This document shows, piece by piece, positions 37,134 to 43,988 of a stretch of 59,068 nucleotides of DNA. Location: the NCBI RefSeq assembly GCF_024691275.1, contig NZ_JAILNU010000033.1, forward strand, positions 1 through 59,068. The letters run 5' to 3'. The DNA is from Ruminococcus sp. GTDB lineage: Bacteria > Bacillota > Clostridia > Oscillospirales > Ruminococcaceae. The notes under the pieces were generated by a model, which was not told where the DNA came from, did no database searches, and worked only from the letters and a program-made list of their open reading frames with translations. Numbering within the stretch: position 1 is the stretch's first letter; each line of letters begins with the position of its first letter. Made by a program: the position numbers and the translations under genes.

Positions 37134-37186
37134 AAAAAACTCCCGAATGCTGTTTCGATAAGCCTTCGGGAGCGTTTTTATTTTTT
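37134..37186. terminator. Bidirectional terminator, XRE gene / cupin gene
   Basis: CTCCCGAA / TTCGGGAG stem around a 17-nt loop, with a TTTTTATTTTTT run on the plus side and a six-T run on the minus side. The minus-strand run lies just past the cupin stop codon. Confidence 0.85.
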
Positions 37187-37543
37187 GTCCTTGTATGCAT
37201 ATCCGAAATTGATCGGAGGTGCAGTAACTGATATGTATACAAATTCGGAATCGCCGTCATTTAAAAGACCGTGAACGTCCTTGTCGGCAAATCTTGCCAC
37301 ATCACCGACACTGAACTTTTTTTCCTTATCATCGGCAAGGAGAAGCTTTCCTGTTCCCTTGACTGCGTACCATATCTGCTCGGACGCATTGTGAGTATGT
37401 CTTGGCTGACTTGCACCGGGTTCGAGGTGTACCTCAGTGATCGTAACTCTCTCACTTGTTGAATTTTCGGGATTGAGCAGCTGTCTTGAAACAACACCCG
37501 GATTTGATAATTCCCTGATTTCCTTTGCGTGGATAAATTCCAT
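37178..37543 (-). CDS. Single-domain cupin protein
   Basis: 121 residues forming one cupin barrel. Metal-ligand motif 1 is PRHTHNASEQIWYAVKGTG (two His and Glu), and motif 2 around FADKDVHGLLN supplies the last His. Such small cupins bind Mn, Fe or Zn and act as sugar-epimerase-like, dioxygenase or stress proteins; function here is unknown. The start at 37543 follows AAGGAGAAG. The gene has a consensus promoter and a palindrome at the transcription start, so it is probably tightly controlled. Confidence 0.8.
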   Translation of the reverse strand: MEFIHAKEIRELSNPGVVSRQLLNPENSTSERVTITEVHLEPGASQPRHTHNASEQIWYAVKGTGKLLLADDKEKKFSVGDVARFADKDVHGLLNDGDSEFVYISVTAPPINFGYAYKDKK

Positions 37544-37556
37544 ATTATCTTCTCCT

Positions 37557-37572
37557 TTACAATGTATTGTAA
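37557..37572. promoter_or_regulatory. Operator-like palindrome at the cupin transcription start
   Basis: TTACAAT-GT-ATTGTAA, a perfect 7-2-7 inverted repeat placed between the -10 box and the ribosome site, where a bound repressor would block initiation. The form resembles MarR/HxlR or GntR-type sites. No matching regulator gene is next to it except the XRE protein across the terminator. Confidence 0.55.
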
Positions 37573-37577
37573 AAGTA

Positions 37578-37606
37578 ATTATAAAGCAAATGAGCGGCAA
37601 TGTCAA
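37578..37606 (-). promoter_or_regulatory. Consensus promoter of the cupin gene
   Basis: Minus-strand TTGACA-N17-TATAAT, a full consensus match. Confidence 0.9.
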
Positions 37607-37703
37607 GCAGGAAAGTCGACATATGCAAAAAAGATATGACGTTATGTCATTTTTATTACGAGTTCTTCATAGAATGTATAAGTACATATTGGAGGAAGTT
37701 GTG

Positions 37704-39254
37704 ATGATAAAAAGCAAGATAGTGCGGGATACTATTCTTTTGACGGTTATGCAGCTGATACTTGATACGGCAGCGCTGCTTCTGAACGTATTTGTGACAA
37801 AAAAACTGGGAACTTCCGCTATTGGTATACTAAGCCTTATGGGATCGTTTCTGGGACTTGCGGGCATACTGTCCAATGGAAACGCATTTTTATGCGCAAG
37901 CCGTTTTGTTTCAGAAGAGCTGGGCAAAAAGAACGGCTCTCCCGATGCTGTTCTCGGTCATGCTGTTTGTCTCTGTCTTATGCTTAGTGCAGCGGTGTCC
38001 GCAGGTGTATTCGTACTTGCTGAGCCTATAAGCAGGCGCTTTTTCAGCGGAGCACATATGACAGCGGCTATACGGCTTATGCCGATTGCTCTTGTTACAG
38101 GAGCTGTTTCAGCCTGTCTGAAGGGATACTTCAATGCTTGCCGCAGAGCTGCTGTAACGGCAACAGGGGACATTGCAGAATTTGTTGTGCGCTGCGGAGT
38201 TATAGTTGCGGCAACTATGCTCGAAAGCGCTCCTGATGAGAATAAGGTATGCAGCATAATGATAGGCGGCATAATAGCAGGAAATGCAGTGTCAATGCTG
38301 TGGTTCACAGCTGCATTCATGAAGCTGAGGCAAAAGAAAAAAGGGAAGTGCTCGGTCAGCTTTTTGCGGTATGCAGCCCAATGCTTTCCGATAATGGGTG
38401 GAAGTCTGCTTACAGCTGTACTGAGCAGCACCAATGATGCTCTGATACCTGTATGTCAGCGTCAATACGGTGATACAACAGGAGCAGCACTGAGTAAATT
38501 CGGTGTGTTTGAAGGGATAGTACTGTCTGCAATATTCTTTCCGTCGGTAGTGCTGTGTTCAATGTCGGGGATAATAGTCAGCGAGGCTGCGCGTTCAAAG
38601 GCAGAGAATAACAAGTGCAGGATAAAGATGTTCACGGAAAGAATAATTGCATGGACAATGGCTTTCTCGATATTTTCGGCAGCTGTACTAATGCGTTTCG
38701 GCTCACAGCTTGGAGAGCTTCTTGGCGGCGGAGAGCTTGCAGGACGAATGATAACAATGATAGCACCTGTAGTGCCGTTTATCTATATGGAGATAGTCCT
38801 TGAAGCTGTTATAAAGGGAATGGGTATGCAGAGCTTTTCGTCTGTGAATTATCTCATCGAGTACGTTATAAGGATATCCGCGGTGCTTATTTTTGTACCG
38901 CATATAGGATTTTACGGTGTGGTGATATCATATTACGCAAGCAATGTCTTCGGGAACTGTTCGCGTTTCATAAAGGTAACGAAGTCAACGGGGGCGGAAC
39001 GGAAACTTTGTGGAACAATTGTGATGCCGCTTATATTGGCTGCGGTCACTGTATTCGTCGGGGAGATGTTCCTTGAACTGGCGAATATAGCCGAAAAAAC
39101 GGTTCCTGTAATGTTGATATACACTTTATTATGGGGAGGTGCATACTTCACGATTTACTGCTCATTGGAGAAAGTAAAGCTTTTTCGTAAATGCAGGAAG
39201 AATATTTTAGTGATACTGCACAACAAACAACTGGTCGTGTACTATAGAATGTAG
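37704..39254 (+). CDS. Polysaccharide/lipid flippase, SpoVB/MurJ-like (MATE superfamily)
   Basis: 516 residues with about 14 predicted membrane helices. The N-terminal IVRDTILLTVMQLILDTAALLLNVFVTKKLG is typical of the SpoVB/RfbX branch of oligosaccharide flippases, which move lipid-linked precursors across the membrane. The start at 37704 follows GGAGGAAG; a GTG one codon earlier is possible. The protein belongs with SpoVB-like proteins rather than drug MATE pumps. Whether it is the main lipid II flippase or a spare one is not decided by sequence. Transcribed alone; its promoter is weak or non-consensus. Confidence 0.8.
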   Translation: MIKSKIVRDTILLTVMQLILDTAALLLNVFVTKKLGTSAIGILSLMGSFLGLAGILSNGNAFLCASRFVSEELGKKNGSPDAVLGHAVCLCLMLSAAVSAGVFVLAEPISRRFFSGAHMTAAIRLMPIALVTGAVSACLKGYFNACRRAAVTATGDIAEFVVRCGVIVAATMLESAPDENKVCSIMIGGIIAGNAVSMLWFTAAFMKLRQKKKGKCSVSFLRYAAQCFPIMGGSLLTAVLSSTNDALIPVCQRQYGDTTGAALSKFGVFEGIVLSAIFFPSVVLCSMSGIIVSEAARSKAENNKCRIKMFTERIIAWTMAFSIFSAAVLMRFGSQLGELLGGGELAGRMITMIAPVVPFIYMEIVLEAVIKGMGMQSFSSVNYLIEYVIRISAVLIFVPHIGFYGVVISYYASNVFGNCSRFIKVTKSTGAERKLCGTIVMPLILAAVTVFVGEMFLELANIAEKTVPVMLIYTLLWGGAYFTIYCSLEKVKLFRKCRKNILVILHNKQLVVYYRM

Positions 39255-39271
39255 AAAATTTTGTGTTAGTA

Positions 39272-39300
39272 TTGCAATTTTTTTATTAATGAATTATAAT
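39272..39300 (+). promoter_or_regulatory. Promoter of the EF-G-like gene
   Basis: TTGCAA-N17-TATAAT, 55 bases before the start codon. Confidence 0.75.
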
Positions 39301-39355
39301 ATTTGTATGCCGTGCATAAAAGACGGATAAACCATTTAAGAGGAGAAACTTTACC

Positions 39356-41434
39356 ATGAAAGAATATGATGTAAACAAGGTCAAAAACATAGCATTTGCA
39401 GGCCACAACGGCTCGGGAAAAACTTCTCTTGCAGAGGCAATTCTTTACAAAGCAGGAGCTTCCGACCGTCTCGGCAAGACTGCTGACGGCACAACAGTTT
39501 GCGATTACGATCCTGAAGAGATAAAGAGAAAGATTTCGATAGGAACATCTCTTGCTTCTTTTGAATATAACGATCTTAAAGTAAATTTGCTCGATACTCC
39601 GGGCTTATTCGATTTTGCTGCTGAAATGATCGAGGGAATCAGAGCTGCTGATACTGTTATGATAACGGTCTCTGCAAAATCAGGCGTTAAAGTCGGTGCA
39701 AGAAAGGCTTACAATGAAGCTGTGAAGCAGGGCAAATCCAAGATGTTCGTTGTAACTAAGATAGATGATAAGGACGCTAACTTCTTCAATGTTCTTACGG
39801 AGCTCAAGACTGTTTTCGGTCCTACAGTATGCCCTGTTGTTGTACCTGTTATAAGCAACGGCAAGATAGTTGAGTATGTTAATCTTATTGAGATGAAGTG
39901 CTATAAATACGATGCTAAGGGCAACGCTATCGAGACTGATATGCCTACAGCTGAAATATCCGAGAAATTCGAGTACCGTGTTGAGGGTCTTGTTGCAGCT
40001 GTTTCAGAGGCTGTTGCAGAGACTTCCGAGGAACTCATGGAGAAGTTCTTCGAGGGAGAAGCTTTCACTCAGAAGGAGCTTATTGACGGTATCCACGACG
40101 GTATGAACAGAGGTATCATCACTCCTGTTGTATGCACGTCAGCTGCTGATCTGGCAGGTATAGATATGCTTCTGAAGGAAATCGAGCTTCTTCTTCCTTC
40201 ACCAAATGAAGTAAACAAAGCAGAAGCTACAGCTGCTGATGATATCACTGAGATAGAGTGTGATGTAAATGCACCACTGTCTGCTTTCGTATTCAAGACA
40301 GTTGCAGATCCGTTCGTAGGTAAGATGTCATTTATCCGCGTTATGTCGGGCAAGCTTTCCGCAAACTGCGACGTTGTGAATGCTTCAACAGGCGGAAGCG
40401 AGAAAATAGGCAAGCTTTATACGCTCTGCGGCAAGAAGCAGACCGAAGTTTCAGCTACTTATGCAGGCGATATCGTAGTTGCTTCAAAGATATCCGCAAA
40501 CACAGGTGATACACTCTGCGAATCCGCAAAGGTCGTTAAGTTTGCTGAAATGGAATTCCCGAAGCCTTGTTATTCAATGGCTGTAAAGGCTAAAGCTCAG
40601 GGCGATGAGGCTAAGATATCTTCAAGTATGCAGCGTCTTACTGAGGAAGATCCTACTCTCACATATGTTCAGGACGACACTACAAAGGAGCAGATACTCA
40701 GCGGTCTCGGCGAACAGCACATCGAAGTCGCAGCTGCTAAGCTCAAGACAAAGTTCGGCGTTGAGGTAAATCTTACCGTTCCTAAGATAGCTTACAAGGA
40801 GACTATCCGCAAGAAGGTAAAGGTTCAGGGCAGACACAAGAAGCAGTCGGGCGGTCACGGACAGTTCGGTGACGTTTGGATAGAGTTCGAGCCATGCGTA
40901 AGCGATACACTTATATTCGAGGAGAAGATCTTCGGCGGAGCTGTTCCTAAGAATTACTTCCCCGCAGTTCAGAAGGGGTTGGAAGAAAGCGTCAGAAAGG
41001 GCGTTCTCGCAGGCTGTCCTGTAGTTGGTCTGAAGGCTATACTGGTAGACGGTTCTTACCACCCTGTAGATTCATCGGAAATGGCATTCAAGACAGCTGC
41101 TTCCATTGCGTACAAGGAAGGTCTGAGACAGGCTGACCCTGTTATGCTTGAACCTATAGGCGAGCTGAAGGTATCTGCTCCTGATGACAATACAGGTGAT
41201 ATCATGGGTGAGCTCAACAAGCGCAGAGGCAGAGTGCTTGGTATGGAGCCTGTAGGTGACGGTGTTACAATGATACAGGCAGAAGTTCCTATGCGTGAGA
41301 TGCACGACTTTGCAATGTATCTTCGTCAGACAACAAGAGGTCTCGGAAGCTTCACATTTGATTTCGTGAGATATGAGCAGCTTCCTGCAAATCTTCTTGC
41401 AGAAGTTATTTCTTCCGTAGGAGCAATCGAGTGA
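39356..41434 (+). CDS. EF-G-like translation GTPase (second-type EF-G)
   Basis: 692 residues with the five-domain layout of elongation factor G. The P-loop reads GHNGSGKTSL in place of AHIDAGKTT of standard EF-G, the switch II motif is DTPGLFDF rather than DTPGHVDF, and the G4 motif is TKID rather than NKMD. These features belong to the EF-G-like paralogue branch (Thermus EF-G-2 type), not to the main fusA, which normally lies in the str operon with rpsL, rpsG and tuf. Those genes are absent here and it is transcribed alone from its own promoter to a strong terminator. Ribosome-linked role likely; exact task unproven. Confidence 0.88.
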   Translation: MKEYDVNKVKNIAFAGHNGSGKTSLAEAILYKAGASDRLGKTADGTTVCDYDPEEIKRKISIGTSLASFEYNDLKVNLLDTPGLFDFAAEMIEGIRAADTVMITVSAKSGVKVGARKAYNEAVKQGKSKMFVVTKIDDKDANFFNVLTELKTVFGPTVCPVVVPVISNGKIVEYVNLIEMKCYKYDAKGNAIETDMPTAEISEKFEYRVEGLVAAVSEAVAETSEELMEKFFEGEAFTQKELIDGIHDGMNRGIITPVVCTSAADLAGIDMLLKEIELLLPSPNEVNKAEATAADDITEIECDVNAPLSAFVFKTVADPFVGKMSFIRVMSGKLSANCDVVNASTGGSEKIGKLYTLCGKKQTEVSATYAGDIVVASKISANTGDTLCESAKVVKFAEMEFPKPCYSMAVKAKAQGDEAKISSSMQRLTEEDPTLTYVQDDTTKEQILSGLGEQHIEVAAAKLKTKFGVEVNLTVPKIAYKETIRKKVKVQGRHKKQSGGHGQFGDVWIEFEPCVSDTLIFEEKIFGGAVPKNYFPAVQKGLEESVRKGVLAGCPVVGLKAILVDGSYHPVDSSEMAFKTAASIAYKEGLRQADPVMLEPIGELKVSAPDDNTGDIMGELNKRRGRVLGMEPVGDGVTMIQAEVPMREMHDFAMYLRQTTRGLGSFTFDFVRYEQLPANLLAEVISSVGAIE

Positions 41435-41470
41435 TGATTCAGCTATGCTGTAACTAAATATGAAACAATT

Positions 41471-41503
41471 ATAGGGAACGTCGTTTAGGCGTTCCCTATT
41501 TTT
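41471..41503 (+). terminator. Terminator of the EF-G-like gene
   Basis: TAGGGAACG / CGTTCCCTA stem with a 9-nt loop followed by five T residues, 37 bases after the stop codon. Confidence 0.92.
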
Positions 41504-41549
41504 ACGGTATATGATCTGAAAATAAAAGAAAATCCAATGATTTATAGAA

Positions 41550-41578
41550 AATATACTATAACTTTTCACTATTGTCAA
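41550..41578 (-). promoter_or_regulatory. Orphan minus-strand promoter facing the EF-G-like gene
   Basis: TTGACA-N17-TATATT on the minus strand in a convergent intergenic region. No minus-strand gene lies ahead of it; a transcript would run into the 3' end of the EF-G-like gene as antisense RNA. The rest of the 322-base gap (41435-41756) holds the terminator at 41471-41503 and the palindromic element at 41613-41752. Confidence 0.5.
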
Positions 41579-41612
41579 CAACAATTTAACAGAATGTGGA
41601 AAGTACTGTTAA

Positions 41613-41752
41613 AAAAGCTCCCGTATTAAGCTCGGTACTTATACAGAAGTTTTAACGTGAGATATTGAGGAAAAACCTTTTGAAAAAGGGTTTTTCTTCA
41701 ATAATTTCGTGTAAAGTTTCTATATGAGTACGCTGCTTATACGGGAGCTTTT
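41613..41752. repeat. Palindromic element A nested in a terminator hairpin
   Basis: Outer arms GCTCCCGTAT / ATACGGGAGC at 41617-41626 and 41739-41748 have T-runs on both sides and serve as terminator for the minus-strand GTPase gene, whose stop is at 41757. Between the arms lies a long imperfect palindrome with GTACTTATACAGAA pairing to TTCTATATGAGTAC, then ACGTGAGATATTGAG, a 39-nt extra hairpin (41670-41708), and GTGTAAAG. The core is shared with the element at 48677-48780, while the outer arms are unrelated in sequence. Confidence 0.75.
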
Positions 41753-41756
41753 ACTA

Positions 41757-42713
41757 TCAATAGAAGGTAGCAACGGGCTGTTCGGGAGCTGTTGTCTTTT
41801 CAAAGCTCTGAACGTAAAGTACAGGACCTTTTCCGCGGTAGAGCTTATGCTTCTGAACGCTTATCTTGCCTGTGACAGTTATCCAGTCCTTATTTACGGG
41901 AGCATTATCGCTTTCGTACTGAGCCACGAGCCAGCAGTACTGGATATCCTCAACGCAGCAGGTCATGATATGACGACCGACTGCGAAGGTATTTACAGGG
42001 AACTTGTTGTTTTTGGCGGTAAGTACCTTGAATGTCATGACCTTGCCGTCGTACTTCATGGGCTCGTCCATGATATCACGATACCAGAGAGCGAAATCCT
42101 TGTCTTCAATAGTGATCTCGTCGGCTTCAACATCAAAGGGGAGAGGGTCTTCGATATCGTCATAAGCAACTCTGCCGTCGGTATACTCGTATACTATCTC
42201 GGCTTTTCGGCTGACACCGCGAACGATCTTATGGAATTCCTGCGGATCGTATTTTTCTTCAAAGCGGTTGAAGATCACCATTTCAGCGCTGTTGAGCTTG
42301 TCCACGACAAGGCTGCGCATATTGGCGTTATAGTTTGCAAAGGTTGAAGCATCAACAAAGTACATTATCTGAGCAATAGTGGTATCATCGGGCATAGCCT
42401 TGAAAAGGTCGTCCATGAGCCACATACCGTTGTATTCCAGCACTATGCGCTCAGCGCCGCTGTCTTTCAGTATTTTTGTGAAGTTCTCCATAGTGAACTC
42501 GGATTTGTCATCAATAACGTGAGTTATGATGTTTTTCTTCGGCATACGAGAGATATCGTACTCCTCAAGGCCCTCCTCACATATCAGAAGAAGAGTTTTT
42601 TCTCCCTTATTGAAGCGCTTGTCTTCAAGAGTTTCCTGTATGAACTTAGTTTTTCCCGACTCAAGGAAGCCGAGAAACAAATAAATCGGAATAACATCGT
42701 CCTGCATAGGCAC
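41757..42713 (-). CDS. CobW-like GTPase fused to a YcgQ-type (TIGR03943/DUF1980) domain
   Basis: 318 residues. The first about 190 form a CobW/YeiR-type G domain, with Walker A GFLESGKT at residues 15-22 and IVLEYNGMW in the switch region. The GCxCC metal motif of CobW chaperones is missing. The last about 115 residues (from KVMTFKVLTAKNNKF through MTCCVEDIQYCWLVA) resemble the C-terminal domain of YcgQ, which in Bacillus acts with the YcgR permease and the GTPase ZagA/YciC in zinc stress. Start: GTG at 42713, eight bases after AAGGAG; an ATG two codons later is possible. It follows the CobW gene by 18 bases and shares its promoter. Confidence 0.8.
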   Translation of the reverse strand: MPMQDDVIPIYLFLGFLESGKTKFIQETLEDKRFNKGEKTLLLICEEGLEEYDISRMPKKNIITHVIDDKSEFTMENFTKILKDSGAERIVLEYNGMWLMDDLFKAMPDDTTIAQIMYFVDASTFANYNANMRSLVVDKLNSAEMVIFNRFEEKYDPQEFHKIVRGVSRKAEIVYEYTDGRVAYDDIEDPLPFDVEADEITIEDKDFALWYRDIMDEPMKYDGKVMTFKVLTAKNNKFPVNTFAVGRHIMTCCVEDIQYCWLVAQYESDNAPVNKDWITVTGKISVQKHKLYRGKGPVLYVQSFEKTTAPEQPVATFY

Positions 42714-42731
42714 GGTAAAATCTCCTTTCGA

Positions 42732-43853
42732 TCAAGCCTTGAAGAGCTCTGCGATTGCTTCTTCGTTTATTTTTGAACCGATAACACAGAGTCTGCCGAT
42801 TGTGCTTGCGCTTCCGGTGCGAACATCGGGAACTCCAGGTACATAATCGTAGTGTATCCATTTTCCGTCAGCGCCTGCAACGATACCCTTTGCACGGAGG
42901 ATCATACCGTACTTTTCCTCATTGCCCAGTGCTTCGAGAGCAGCCTGTATCTCGTCGGTAGTGTATGTTCTTGTAGTTTCTCTGCCCCAGCTGGTGAAGA
43001 CTTCATCAGCATGGTGGTGATGATGTTCGTGGTCATGGTCATGGTCGTGGCAGCCGCAAGTGCAGTCGGGACCATGGTCGTGATGGTGTTCGTGTTCGTC
43101 ATGATCGTGATGATGGTGCTCGTGCTCATCATGATCGTGATGGTGGTGCTCGTGCTCATCATGGTCGTGATGATGATGCTCATGCTCGTCATGATCGTGG
43201 TGGTGATGATCGTGATGTGCAGCTTCTTCGAGAAGCTCCTTCAATTCATCATCAAGAGTGTTTTTCTGTGTCATTGCGTCAACGAGCTGCTTGCCTGTGA
43301 GCTCGTCCCACTCAGTTGTAACAATAGGAGCAGCAGGATTCTTTTCGCGGAGGCTCTTTACGCAGTCGTCGAGCTTATCCTGAGAAAGACCGCTTGTGTG
43401 GCTGAGGATAAGGCAGCTTGCATAGTTGATCTGGTTATCGAAGAATTCGCCGAAGTTCTTCATATACATCTTGTACTTCTTTGCGTCAACAACTGTGGTA
43501 AAGCCGTCAAGCACTACGTCGTGAGCGTTGATGTTCTGAACTGCGCGGATAACGTCGCTGAGCTTTCCGACACCTGAAGGCTCGATGAGGATACGGTCGG
43601 GAGCGTAATCTGCAAGAACTTTTTCAAGAGCCTTGCCGAAGTCTCCCACGAGACTACAGCAGATGCAGCCCGAGTTCATTTCTGTTATCTCGACGCCTGC
43701 GTCCTGTAAAAATCCACCGTCAATGCCGATCTGTCCGAATTCATTTTCGATAAGAACGAGTTTCTCGCCCTTGTAGCCCTCCTGTATGAGCTTCTTTATG
43801 AGAGTGGTCTTTCCTGCACCAAGAAAGCCAGAGAAGATTGTGATTTTTGTCAT
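42732..43853 (-). CDS. CobW/ZagA-type GTPase with His-rich tandem repeat
   Basis: 373 residues of the COG0523 family, GTP-dependent metallochaperones usually induced by zinc shortage. Walker A GFLGAGKT is at residues 9-16, the metal-binding GCICC motif at 62-66, and LIEPSGVG near 90. A His/Asp/Glu-rich stretch spans about 213-281, including a decapeptide HDEHEHHHHD repeated four times at 221-260, then CTCGC. The CobW C-terminal domain ends the protein. The start at 43853 has AAAGAAG upstream; a GTG three codons earlier is the alternative. It heads a two-gene operon with the YcgQ-type fusion. Confidence 0.92.
   Translation of the reverse strand: MTKITIFSGFLGAGKTTLIKKLIQEGYKGEKLVLIENEFGQIGIDGGFLQDAGVEITEMNSGCICCSLVGDFGKALEKVLADYAPDRILIEPSGVGKLSDVIRAVQNINAHDVVLDGFTTVVDAKKYKMYMKNFGEFFDNQINYASCLILSHTSGLSQDKLDDCVKSLREKNPAAPIVTTEWDELTGKQLVDAMTQKNTLDDELKELLEEAAHHDHHHHDHDEHEHHHHDHDEHEHHHHDHDEHEHHHHDHDEHEHHHDHGPDCTCGCHDHDHDHEHHHHHADEVFTSWGRETTRTYTTDEIQAALEALGNEEKYGMILRAKGIVAGADGKWIHYDYVPGVPDVRTGSASTIGRLCVIGSKINEEAIAELFKA
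43074..43193. repeat. 30-bp tandem repeat, four copies, inside the CobW gene
   Basis: Four head-to-tail 30-bp units encode the decapeptide HDEHEHHHHD. Units differ at only a few, mostly synonymous, positions and the last is slightly changed (HDEHEHHHDH). Copy number is likely to vary between strains by slippage, changing metal-binding capacity. Confidence 0.9.
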
Positions 43854-43886
43854 GTAAAACACTTCTTTCTTTTAAATTCAAATTAT

Positions 43887-43915
43887 ATTATATCACATTG
43901 ATCTATATAAATCAA
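43887..43915 (-). promoter_or_regulatory. Promoter of the CobW / YcgQ-fusion operon
   Basis: Minus-strand TTGATT-N17-TATAAT. No obvious Zur-type palindrome (TCGTAAT-N-ATTACGA form) is visible over it, although the area is AT-rich. Confidence 0.75.
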
Positions 43916-43940
43916 GTCTTTGTTTATGCGCGGAAAATAT

Positions 43941-43983
43941 AAAAACAGCGCAGACATCGGGGATAAAAGAAGTGTCTGCGCTG
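43941..43983 (-). terminator. Terminator of the P-type ATPase gene
   Basis: CAGCGCAGACA / TGTCTGCGCTG, an 11-bp stem with a 16-nt loop, followed on the minus strand by five T residues; it begins a few bases past the ATPase stop codon. The ATPase is therefore a separate transcript from the CobW operon. Confidence 0.92.
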
Positions 43984-43988
43984 ATAGG

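Noticed and set aside
43074..43193. Regular 30-bp repeats considered as a CRISPR array
   Set aside because: There are no spacers; the units are head-to-tail and encode an in-frame His-rich peptide.
42852..43577. 241-codon plus-strand ORF rich in Val/Met over the CobW gene
   Set aside because: Artefact of the His-codon repeats read on the other strand.
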